A DNA stretch of 21,336 nt, taken from IMG/VR virus record IMGVR_UViG_3300049218_000085, positions 1 through 21,336 of that record. The stretch is one strand, 5' to 3'. Made by a program: the position numbers and the translations under genes. How positions within the stretch are numbered: position 1 is the stretch's first letter; every line of letters begins with the position of its first letter. The notes beneath the pieces were generated by a model. The model saw nothing but the letters and a program-made list of their open reading frames with translations, searched no databases and had not been told where the DNA came from. This document shows positions 12,417 to 20,293 of the stretch, piece by piece. The stretch is from a virus.

Positions 12417-14585
12417 ATGGACGCACTCGGCAGCGACCCGCCAAGCATGTTGACGGGGCGCCCTATAGACGGCGCCGACAAAACACCGAACGATGACAAC
12501 TCCGATTTGATCGGCGAGTTGCCGGGTGTCGTTGACGTGGCCGGGCAGGACAAGCCGAGCGGGTACGAGGACCTCGACGATAAAGCCTCCACGGTGGACC
12601 GGGTACGAAAACGGTACGAGGAAGGCACCGGGGCTTTTGAGGAAAATCGCCGGCTGTTCTCGGAAGATTTGAACTTCATCTATAACGCCGAATCCATGGG
12701 TCAGTGGGACCCGGTTGTGCTGCAAGCCCGACAAGGGAAACCCTGTTACACATTCAACCGTGTCATAGGCCCAGTGAACCTCGTAATCGCCGACATGCGC
12801 CAGACCCGGCCGGCGGGCAAAGTGCGGCCCTCGACGCAGGGTGCGACCGAGGCAACTGCCGAAGTTTTCGGCGGCCTCATGCGCGCCATCGAGCAATCGT
12901 CGCGCGCCGAGACGATCTACAATACGCAGTACAAGAACGCCGTCGCCGGGGGCTATGGGGCCTGGTACTTGATGCCCGAATACGTGTCGGATAAATCGTT
13001 CGACCAGGTTCTGCGCATCAAGGACGTACCGAATCCGCAGACGTGCGTATGGGACCCGGAAGCGAACGACCCATGCTGCGCGGATGCGATGTGGGGAATG
13101 ATCGGGGAACGCATCAGCCTCGACAAGTACCATTCGCTGTATCCTGACGCCGACGCGAGCGGCACTAGTTTCAACTGGTCGCGCGACTCTTATGGCTGGT
13201 TCACAGATAAAGAAGTTCGCGTCGTGGACTACTACGAGCGCGTACCTTTCAAGCAAGAAATCGCGCTGCTTTCCGATGGCTCCGTCGTAACATGGGACGC
13301 GGCAGCGAAGGAAAAAGAAGCGCATTACGCGCTGAACGATCCGACCGGACAAAATGACCAGTACCCGCGGCTGGTGCGCACTCGTGAAATCTTGAAGTGG
13401 CGCGTGATGTGGGTAAAAGTCGATGGCAGCCAGATCCTCGAAGGTCCGCGCTACTACGATTGGAAGCGCATCCCGCTCGTGCGCATACCGGGGCGATACA
13501 TCAACATCGAGGGACGGAAGAAACTTCAATCGTTGATCCGTCACGCGAAGGACGCGCAGCGCTCCTACAATAGTCGCTGCTCCGACATGATCGAGCGTAG
13601 CGCGCTGATTCCGAAAGCGCCGTATCTCGTCACGGAACGCATGGTAAAGGGGTACGAAAATGAATGGGCACAGGCGAATACGGCCTCGCGTCCTTACCTC
13701 CCGTATAATGCGGACCCAAATGCGGAAGGGAGCGGCGGAATGCCTATCCGCACTCCGCCAATCGACTTGCCATCGGGAGCATTGGCTCTTGCGCAAATGG
13801 CACAGGCTGATATCCAAGCAACGACGGGATTTTTCGATCCCGCGCTAGGCAACGCGGATGACATGAATCGCGTGTCGGGTAAAGCGCTCGTGCAGCATAC
13901 GCGGCGCTCGGACCTCGGCAGTTTTGAATTTGTTGACGGTTTTCGCGCGGCGCTCCAGCTCACTTGGGAAATGGGTATCGACATGATACCTACGATTTAC
14001 GATACCGAGCGTGTCGAGCGCATCGTCGGGCACGACGATGTTGAAAAAATGGTCACGATCAACGGCACTAGCGGTGACGTGATACACGACCTTTCGGAAG
14101 GCTCTTACGATGTGACCGTTACCATCGGGCCTTCGTACCAGACGGCCCGACAAGAGACCTTGCAGACGCTCATAGACGCGGCCGAGACGATACCGCAGAT
14201 TGCCCAGCTTTGCCCGGACCTGCTTGCGAAGAACCTCGACTCGCCGGAAGCCGATGAAATGGCGCGGCGCTTGCGAATCGGGCTCATTCAGCAAGGCATC
14301 GTGCAGCCGACCGAACAGGAAAAAACGCAGCTCCCGCCGCCGCCGCAACCGTCACCGGAACAGCAAGCGGAACTCGCGTATAAACAGGCCCGCGCGCACG
14401 CGGAGCAAGGGAAAGCAGCCGTGCAGCAGAATAAGGCGCAGTCGGCGCCACTCGAAGCGCACAAGCAAGCGATAGAGACGGCCGGCAAGCACCTGGACAA
14501 CCTGCTCGCGGCCAAAGAATTAGATCAGCCGATGGCCGCCGCAGAAGCGGAAGCCTCGCAGGGCAGCGCCCCTCAACGCGCCTAG
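12417..14585 (+). CDS. P22-type portal protein (722 aa)
   Basis: The length is close to the 725 residues of P22 gp1. The sequence has the family's features: FSEDLNFIYNAESMGQWDP and RQGKPCYTFNRVIGPVNLVI near residues 80-125, then QTRPAGKVRPS. A core follows with the KNAVAGGYGAWYL segment, DPEANDPCCADAMW, and the DMIERSALIPKAPYLVT / PYNADPNAEGSGGMP stretch. The C-terminal part holds TTGFFDPALGNADDMNRVSG and a Gln/Ala-rich helical end (QQAELAYKQARAHAEQGKAA) matching the long helical barrel of P22 portals. It forms the dodecameric vertex ring through which DNA is packaged. It lies directly downstream of terminase, in P22 order. Confidence 0.92.
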   Translation: MDALGSDPPSMLTGRPIDGADKTPNDDNSDLIGELPGVVDVAGQDKPSGYEDLDDKASTVDRVRKRYEEGTGAFEENRRLFSEDLNFIYNAESMGQWDPVVLQARQGKPCYTFNRVIGPVNLVIADMRQTRPAGKVRPSTQGATEATAEVFGGLMRAIEQSSRAETIYNTQYKNAVAGGYGAWYLMPEYVSDKSFDQVLRIKDVPNPQTCVWDPEANDPCCADAMWGMIGERISLDKYHSLYPDADASGTSFNWSRDSYGWFTDKEVRVVDYYERVPFKQEIALLSDGSVVTWDAAAKEKEAHYALNDPTGQNDQYPRLVRTREILKWRVMWVKVDGSQILEGPRYYDWKRIPLVRIPGRYINIEGRKKLQSLIRHAKDAQRSYNSRCSDMIERSALIPKAPYLVTERMVKGYENEWAQANTASRPYLPYNADPNAEGSGGMPIRTPPIDLPSGALALAQMAQADIQATTGFFDPALGNADDMNRVSGKALVQHTRRSDLGSFEFVDGFRAALQLTWEMGIDMIPTIYDTERVERIVGHDDVEKMVTINGTSGDVIHDLSEGSYDVTVTIGPSYQTARQETLQTLIDAAETIPQIAQLCPDLLAKNLDSPEADEMARRLRIGLIQQGIVQPTEQEKTQLPPPPQPSPEQQAELAYKQARAHAEQGKAAVQQNKAQSAPLEAHKQAIETAGKHLDNLLAAKELDQPMAAAEAEASQGSAPQRA

Positions 14586-14645
14586 TGCCTTTGTCGATAG
14601 GTGATATTCGTTCCGTGACACGCTAATCACGAGTGGAGTTTGAAC

Positions 14646-15767
14646 ATGGCAAAAGTTACACCGTTTACCCGCGACGACCTCAAGGCTTATGAAGCTCAGA
14701 CGGCCGCGCAAACCGATTCGCAAGCTGGCAGCGATAGCGAGCACACTCAGACTTCGACGACTGAGGGTAAAACCACGTCGAACGATTCAGCCGATTCGTC
14801 AACGACTGATGATACGGGCGCCACCGATACTGGCGATGACGGTCTTAATACGGACGGTGCCACAGACTCGTCCACTGTGACAGACGCTGACCAGGATACT
14901 GCCGACAGCGATAGCGAAACCAGCGAGGGGGATAGCACTCGCCGCGGGCGCGCTCGGGAACGTATAGAGGATTTGCTTGCTCAAATCAAGTCGATGCGAG
15001 AATACAACTCGTACCGCGATGGTGCGCTTGAAACTGCGCTGGCGGAATTGAAGGCCCTCAAAGCCGCGTCTCCGAACAGCGAAAGCACCACGCAGAAGGA
15101 TGTACCGCTCGACAAAGATGATCCTATCCCTCAGTTGAAGGACTTCGACTTCGACCCCGTTAAAACCGACGAGGCGCGAGCCAAGTGGATGCAGCGGGAG
15201 GCGAAACGATTAGCCAGGGCCGAACTCAACAATCTAACTGCTCAGCAAGAAGAACAGAAAGTATTGCAAAAGTTCTCCGACCGAGCCGAAACATTGAAAG
15301 CGGTTCACGCCGATTTCGATACGGTTTTGAACAACCCCACGGTGCCCAAGCTGCATCAACGTGCAGCTCGCGCCGTGGTTAAGTCAGACCTCGGCCCGGA
15401 CATTGCATACCATCTGGCGAAGAACGTCGATAAAGCGGCGAAGATTTCGCGAATGGATTCGGAACAGCAGTTGATTGCGATTGGCAAAATCGAATCGCAA
15501 CTGGAAGCAGAGCAAGAGCGCGCAAAAGCGCAAAGTAGCGCCGCTACAGCCTCACAAGGCAAAACCGGCGCCGCCGCAAATTCTCAGAGAAAGACCGTTA
15601 CTAAGGCGCCCCCGCCTCCAAACCCGACACCCGCTGGCGGTTCATCTGGTATTCAAAAAGACCCGATGAAGATGACCATGGACGAGTTCGTGAAGTGGGA
15701 TCGCCAGCAAAAAATCAACGCGCGTCAGTCAAACCTGAAACAACGGCAAGCGATGCGCGGTCGTTAA
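14646..15767 (+). CDS. Capsid scaffolding protein (373 aa)
   Basis: The ATG at 14646 has GGAG seven bases upstream; an in-frame TTG six bases earlier is less likely. Residues ~20-100 are a Ser/Thr/Asp/Glu-rich disordered region. Then comes a coiled coil (RARERIEDLLAQIKSMREYN), a mixed helical middle, a Pro-rich segment (KAPPPPNPTPAGG) and a strongly basic helical C-terminus (MDEFVKWDRQQKINARQSNL, ending in RGR). P22 gp8 similarly binds coat through a basic C-terminal HTH. The position between portal and coat is the normal place for scaffold. No protease motif is evident, so it is expected to be released intact. Confidence 0.82.
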   Translation: MAKVTPFTRDDLKAYEAQTAAQTDSQAGSDSEHTQTSTTEGKTTSNDSADSSTTDDTGATDTGDDGLNTDGATDSSTVTDADQDTADSDSETSEGDSTRRGRARERIEDLLAQIKSMREYNSYRDGALETALAELKALKAASPNSESTTQKDVPLDKDDPIPQLKDFDFDPVKTDEARAKWMQREAKRLARAELNNLTAQQEEQKVLQKFSDRAETLKAVHADFDTVLNNPTVPKLHQRAARAVVKSDLGPDIAYHLAKNVDKAAKISRMDSEQQLIAIGKIESQLEAEQERAKAQSSAATASQGKTGAAANSQRKTVTKAPPPPNPTPAGGSSGIQKDPMKMTMDEFVKWDRQQKINARQSNLKQRQAMRGR

Positions 15768-15785
15768 CAGTAGGAAAAAATTTCA

Positions 15786-17054
15786 ATGGCTGTAGGCAAT
15801 TCCCTAATTACGGCTCAATGGGTCGCGCGTAAAGCGCTCGTCCTGTTGCACGCCAAGTCCAACTTTACGGGTCGCACGAACCGCGACTACCAGAGCTTAC
15901 TGCCTGGCCCGATTGACGGCGTGATCTTGGGCCAAGTTCTGAGCATCCGTTTGCCCTTCCAGTACACCTTGCGTACCGGGCCGACCATGAGCGCACAGGC
16001 TTCTGTGCAGCGCTATGCGCAGCTTTCCGTCAGCAATCAAATCGGCGTCGATGTGAACTTCACTTCGGTCGAGCGCGCGATGTTGTTGAACAACTTCGAG
16101 GAACAGGTTCTCGAACCCGCGATGGCCAAGCAGGCAGCGGGCATGGAAGCGTCCGTCGCCTCCGTCGTGAACTCCGTACCGAAGTTCGTCGGCGCTTACA
16201 ACACCACGGCGACCTACGCCAACGTGCTGCAAGCGGAACGCTTCCTGACGGAAGCACTCGCCCCCGAAGATGATCGTCGTACCTTGACTGCGACCCCGCA
16301 AGCGAGCTACTACTTCGTTCTCGATAACAAGGGCTTGTTCAACCCCGAAGCGTCTGTGTCGGATCAGTGGCTCGACGGCGTTATCGCCGACAAAGCGGCC
16401 GGGTTCGTCGCATTCCGCAATACGAAGTTGCCGACGCACACCATCGGAACCGTAACCGGCGGCACGCCGGTAGTCAACGGCGCCGGTCAAAGCAATCCGG
16501 GCACGAACAACGCTTTCGTTTCGACTTTCACGTTGAACACGAACGGCTGGGCCTCGGGCACCACGACCCTGAATGCAGGAGACGTTTTCACCATCGCAGG
16601 TGTGAACGACGTGGACCCGGAATCGAAGCTGTCTTTGGGCCGCTTGAAGCAGTTCGTGGTTAACACCACGATAAGCGACACGGCGGGCGCCATCGCGGTC
16701 AGCATTTCCCCCGGCATCATAACCGGCGGTGCTTACCAGAACGTGGATAGCGTGCCGGCTTCCGGCGCGGCCATCACCGTGTTCGGCGGCGCTCCGGCGG
16801 CAGTCTCGGGCCAGTTGATCAAACAGTCGATTGGCTGGTATCGCGATGCAGTCGTGTTTGCAAACCCGCCGATGCTCGATCTTTCGCCGCTGGTGAAGAT
16901 GACGGCATCGGAATCGTTCGAGGGCTATAACATTCGCTTTGCCCAGCAGTGGGACCCGCAGAATGACCTTCTGCCGGCGCGTCTGGATTCCATCTACGGC
17001 TTCGTGCTCGCTTACCCCGAGCTGGCGACTCGTTTGATCGAAATCCCGGCCTAA
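15786..17054 (+). CDS. P22-type major capsid (coat) protein (422 aa)
   Basis: The length is close to the 430 residues of P22 gp5. The N-terminus (MAVGNSLITAQWVARKALVL) and the early segment with RDYQSLLPGPIDGVILGQVLS correspond to the HK97-fold N-arm and E-loop. NQIGVDVNFTSVERAMLLNN follows. An inserted beta domain, with TLNAGDVFTIAGVNDVDPES and LGRLKQFVVNTTISDTAGAI, fits the I-domain of this family. The C-terminus (FEGYNIRFAQQWDPQNDLLP, RLDSIYGFVLAYPELATRLI) closes the fold. It assembles the shell with the scaffold. P22-type coats depend on GroEL/ES for folding when mutant, which makes the upstream GroES-like genes interesting neighbours. Confidence 0.93.
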   Translation: MAVGNSLITAQWVARKALVLLHAKSNFTGRTNRDYQSLLPGPIDGVILGQVLSIRLPFQYTLRTGPTMSAQASVQRYAQLSVSNQIGVDVNFTSVERAMLLNNFEEQVLEPAMAKQAAGMEASVASVVNSVPKFVGAYNTTATYANVLQAERFLTEALAPEDDRRTLTATPQASYYFVLDNKGLFNPEASVSDQWLDGVIADKAAGFVAFRNTKLPTHTIGTVTGGTPVVNGAGQSNPGTNNAFVSTFTLNTNGWASGTTTLNAGDVFTIAGVNDVDPESKLSLGRLKQFVVNTTISDTAGAIAVSISPGIITGGAYQNVDSVPASGAAITVFGGAPAAVSGQLIKQSIGWYRDAVVFANPPMLDLSPLVKMTASESFEGYNIRFAQQWDPQNDLLPARLDSIYGFVLAYPELATRLIEIPA

Positions 17055-17062
17055 GCAGTCTA

Positions 17063-17085
17063 GGCGGGGCGCTCGCGGCCCCGCC
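17063..17085 (+). terminator. Strong hairpin after the coat gene
   Basis: GGCGGGGC (17063-17070) and GCCCCGCC (17078-17085) form a perfect 8-bp GC stem with a 7-base loop, nine bases after the coat stop. It is followed by ATCTTCAT, only weakly U-rich, so it may be a partial terminator or an mRNA-stabilising hairpin that keeps coat expression high. Confidence 0.5.
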
Positions 17086-17108
17086 ATCTTCATAAAGGAA
17101 ATTCAAAA

Positions 17109-17531
17109 ATGTCTCAACATGGTTACGGCCCTTACGACGCTGACGGCGTACCGTTCAACCTCGCCGCTGGTGCTAACGGTGTGGTGTCCGGTTCGACGAT
17201 TGCGATGCAAGCGGCTTCTCTCGTCATCAATGCCGGCGGCACAACCGCTGCGCTGACGGTGACACTGCCGACGAACCCACCTGACGGGTGTGTCGCGGAA
17301 ATTTCGTCTCTGTACCAGATCACTTCGTTGACGGTCAACGCCAGCGCCGCGGGTGCCGCGACTGACTCCATTGTGAACGGAACGCTCGGTGCGGTGACGG
17401 AAATCATCCCCGTGGCCACGACCACGGCCGGCAGCTCGACGAACACGATCAAGTACAAGTACAGCTTGAACGGATACATCAACGGCAACGTGCCGGCGCT
17501 GAATCCGCGAACTTGGTTCCGCGTTCAATAA
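17109..17531 (+). CDS. Putative head decoration protein (140 aa)
   Basis: The ATG at 17109 has AAGGA upstream. The sequence is Ala/Thr/Val-rich with regular beta strands (GTTAALTVTLPTNPPDGCVA, EISSLYQITSLTVNASAAGA) and ends in NPRTWFRVQ. It lacks transmembrane or catalytic motifs. A gene straight after the coat gene, between two strong hairpins, is typically an abundant decoration or head-fibre protein. That is a positional inference. Confidence 0.65.
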   Translation: MSQHGYGPYDADGVPFNLAAGANGVVSGSTIAMQAASLVINAGGTTAALTVTLPTNPPDGCVAEISSLYQITSLTVNASAAGAATDSIVNGTLGAVTEIIPVATTTAGSSTNTIKYKYSLNGYINGNVPALNPRTWFRVQ

Positions 17532-17537
17532 GGGTCC

Positions 17538-17641
17538 GCTGCTTCGCCCTCACCCGAAGCAGCTAAACGGTGACAGACCCGTATTAAACCCACGTCGCGA
17601 CGTGCGGACTGTGACTTTTAGCGATTTCAAAGCAAATCGCT
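17538..17641. other. Intergenic region with three perfect hairpins
   Basis: GCTGCTTCG/CGAAGCAGC (17538-17546 with 17555-17563), the palindrome CACGTCGCGACGTG (17591-17604) and AGCGATTT/AAATCGCT (17620-17627 with 17634-17641) follow one another. None has a strong T-run. Together they may insulate the highly expressed coat/decoration segment from the tail genes or act as RNase processing sites. Confidence 0.55.
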
Positions 17642-17660
17642 TCAATACTAGGGGGCTTTC

Positions 17661-18068
17661 GTGGCGTATCAGAATTTGCAACTAATTACGGATGCGTACC
17701 GAATCGTCAATATCATTGACGAGAACGAAGCCCCGACCGCAGCGCAATCTAATCTTGCGCTGGCGGTTTTGAACGACATGCTGGCGAACGAAGCGGCCGA
17801 TGGCTTGCGCCTTGGCTGGTTTCCTCAGACCACGCTGAGCGCGACAGCCCCGCTGCGCGATCAGGATGTGTACGGCGTGAAGCTCATGCTTGCGAAAAAA
17901 CTCGCGCTGCGCTTCGGCATTGATATTACGGACGAGAACATGAAAGTTGAAATGGCGGAGTCTTACCGCCAGCTCGTTAAGCGCGCAATACGCTACACCG
18001 AATCCGACCTCGGCGAGCTGCAACGTCCTCAAGCTGGACCGTGGGGTGGAGCCGGTTACTTTTTGTAG
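17661..18068 (+). CDS. P22 gp4-like tail accessory / head completion protein (135 aa)
   Basis: The GTG at 17661 follows AGGGGGC. The product opens with the helix QLITDAYRIVNIIDENEAPT and continues AQSNLALAVLNDMLANEAAD. It then has GLRLGWFPQTTLSATAPLRD, VYGVKLMLAKKLALRFGIDI and a final helix (RQLVKRAIRYTESDLGELQR). This is the pattern of P22 gp4-type proteins that bind beneath the portal and stabilise packaged DNA. P22 gp4 is 166 residues, so this is a shorter version. The position between coat/decoration and the gp10-like gene agrees. Confidence 0.8.
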   Translation: MAYQNLQLITDAYRIVNIIDENEAPTAAQSNLALAVLNDMLANEAADGLRLGWFPQTTLSATAPLRDQDVYGVKLMLAKKLALRFGIDITDENMKVEMAESYRQLVKRAIRYTESDLGELQRPQAGPWGGAGYFL

Positions 18069-18133
18069 TAGATGGGCAAACTTTCACCACCAGAGGAAGA
18101 TATGATCGACCTGGTACGGAGTGCCGAACCGTA

Positions 18134-20293
18134 ATGACAACCGCGCTTACCCTCCCGACCGGATCGTGGGTAGCAGACGATAAGCGAGCCTCGGGGCGCC
18201 GCCTCGTAAATTGCTTCTCGGAGATTGCTCCGCAGACCGGCGCGCAGGATACGAAATCCACGCTGCCGCCCGCGTACTTGCGGCGCATGTTCGGCATCAG
18301 CCCGTACGCGGATATCGGCTCGTTTCAAGGGTCGAGCCCTCTCGTCAACATCGACGAATTTACCCCGATGAACATTAATGGCCCCGTCAATGGGGTCACG
18401 TTTACCGCGTCGGGCGGCGTCTTGACCGTGGCTGAGCCATACGGTTCTAATTCGGGATACGCCGGCCTAGTCTCTACGTTGTCGGGGCTTCAAACTGACA
18501 ACTGCTTTACCGCGGTTAGGATGACCAGTGTAGGGGATGGCTATAACGGTTACGCTTACATGTTCGCCGGATTCGGGGACGGTACAAATTTTATTGGCTG
18601 GGCTCCGATCATATATGGTAGCGGCAACATTCAACCCGCAATCCGCTATTGCCATTCGAGTTCAGCCGGCGATCTAGCCTACTTTACCGGGTCGGCAACG
18701 TTCAGCATGGCGGGCACTCCGCCTATCTCCATTGCTTGCGCTGTATCAGGGACAATAATCACACCTTACGCATCATATGATGGCGTGACGTGGGAACAGC
18801 TCGGCACGTTATCGTTTGACGCCTCTACGGTAGGTTTCACGGCTGCAAGTCTGCAACAGTGCAGTGCCGCTGTTGGCGGGTACGCAAATTTTATTCGCTC
18901 TTACGCTTCGTCAACTTCCTCAAGCGTGACCTGGGGACCTATCTCCGCGCTTACTGGCGGTTCTGCCCCGACAGCGGGGGCTGCCGCCGTTGGGCAGGTT
19001 CGCGGTATGCGAACGATGGGCGGCATCACCTATGCTGTAATCGGCGAAACACTTTACAAGCTGGTGAACAACGGCACGATGACGAACCCCTCTACGTCTG
19101 CGACGCTCACGCAAGTCGCGACGGGGATCACTGGCAACGGCTTCGTGCGGCTTTGCGACAATACCCAATGTTTGTTCATCCTGTTGCCCGGCACGAACAT
19201 CGGTTACACCTACACCGTTAACAACGGTTTGCAGGAAATGCTCGATGAGACATTCCTGTTCTACGGCGCAAAAGACGTGTGGTTCATCGACAGCTACATG
19301 GTTTTTCTCGCGCTCAATGGTCAAGAGTTTTACAACGACGATGGCCAGACAGCGAGCGGCACCGGCCCGATTACGTTCACGACCGGCGGCGTGTTCCCCC
19401 GCGAGTTCGGTACGGATCAATTCATCGGCATGTGCGTCGATCATCGCACCGTGCATATGTTCGGTGAGCTGACGAGCGAAGGCTACGTTGACGCCGGCAA
19501 CGCGACGGAATCCCCTTTTGCCGCGGCGCCCGACGCTTTTATGCAGATAGGTTGCAATCCGCATTGCGGCTACACAGTGGCCTTGCAAGATCAGTCCGTG
19601 TTTTGGGTCGCGAACGATCTGACGGTGCGCCGCTTGAACGGGCAGACCCCGGTGCGCGTCTCAAACAGCGGCGTCGAGGCGCTGCTAGAGAACAACAAAT
19701 TCAACCTGTACGGCGCCTATGCGCTGACGCCGACTATCGGCGGTCATCCTCTTTGGGTACTCACGCTGCCGTTGGCGAAAAAGACAATCGTCTACGATTG
19801 CCTGACCACGGAATGGTTCGACCTCGAATCGCTGTATAACGATATCGGTTATTGGCGCCCGCTGTGCTGGTACAATGCGCAAGGGTTGCAGCTCGTCGGC
19901 GATAGTCAGTTCGCACAAATCGGTTTTCTCGATGAGAACACCTTTACCGAGTGGGGTCTACCGCAGCGCGCGAAAATTTACACGCAGTCGGTGTACGACA
20001 ACCACAATCGCATCAGCCATCACCGCGTCGAGGCAGTCGTCACCGCGGGGCAGGGCACATCCGCCACGTCTGCGCCGACAATCACCTTGTTCAAGTCGGA
20101 TGACGGAGGGTATACGTGGGTCGCTCGTGAGGGTAAGCAGCTCGGGGTAATGGGCTACGGCTCGCCGCCGGCTCGCGCCGTCTGGTGGCGCCTCGGCCAA
20201 GCTCGCGACCGCAGTTACGAGTTCCAGATCAGCGACCCTACGATATTTTTCATGGTAGCTATCGTGACCGAAGTTTCGGGCGGGAAGTGGTAA
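18134..20293 (+). CDS. P22 gp10-like tail hub / DNA stabilisation protein with a large insertion (719 aa)
   Basis: The start at 18134 has GGAG eleven bases upstream and begins MTTALTLPTGSWVADDKRAS; the frame is open upstream to 18041 but that part overlaps the gp4-like gene. Residues 1-55 (GRRLVNCFSEIAPQ, LRRMFGI) match the N-terminus of gp10-type proteins. The rest of the family match resumes at residue ~289 with VRGMRTMGGITYAVIGETLY. It then runs as beta-propeller-like repeats (DVWFIDSYMVFLALNGQEFY, SVFWVANDLTVRRLNGQTPV, TIVYDCLTTEWFDLESLYND) to the end (WWRLGQARDRSYEFQISDPT). P22 gp10 is 472 residues; the excess is mainly an inserted ~230-residue beta-rich domain. The protein plugs the portal channel after packaging and anchors tail parts. 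Confidence 0.8.
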   Translation: MTTALTLPTGSWVADDKRASGRRLVNCFSEIAPQTGAQDTKSTLPPAYLRRMFGISPYADIGSFQGSSPLVNIDEFTPMNINGPVNGVTFTASGGVLTVAEPYGSNSGYAGLVSTLSGLQTDNCFTAVRMTSVGDGYNGYAYMFAGFGDGTNFIGWAPIIYGSGNIQPAIRYCHSSSAGDLAYFTGSATFSMAGTPPISIACAVSGTIITPYASYDGVTWEQLGTLSFDASTVGFTAASLQQCSAAVGGYANFIRSYASSTSSSVTWGPISALTGGSAPTAGAAAVGQVRGMRTMGGITYAVIGETLYKLVNNGTMTNPSTSATLTQVATGITGNGFVRLCDNTQCLFILLPGTNIGYTYTVNNGLQEMLDETFLFYGAKDVWFIDSYMVFLALNGQEFYNDDGQTASGTGPITFTTGGVFPREFGTDQFIGMCVDHRTVHMFGELTSEGYVDAGNATESPFAAAPDAFMQIGCNPHCGYTVALQDQSVFWVANDLTVRRLNGQTPVRVSNSGVEALLENNKFNLYGAYALTPTIGGHPLWVLTLPLAKKTIVYDCLTTEWFDLESLYNDIGYWRPLCWYNAQGLQLVGDSQFAQIGFLDENTFTEWGLPQRAKIYTQSVYDNHNRISHHRVEAVVTAGQGTSATSAPTITLFKSDDGGYTWVAREGKQLGVMGYGSPPARAVWWRLGQARDRSYEFQISDPTIFFMVAIVTEVSGGKW

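Noticed and set aside
12351-13817. 488-codon minus-strand ORF opposite the portal gene
   Set aside because: It is an antisense shadow with no recognisable motifs; the plus strand encodes a full P22-type portal.
15897-17093. 398-codon minus-strand ORF opposite the coat gene
   Set aside because: It is an antisense shadow with Arg/His-rich composition; the plus strand encodes the coat protein.
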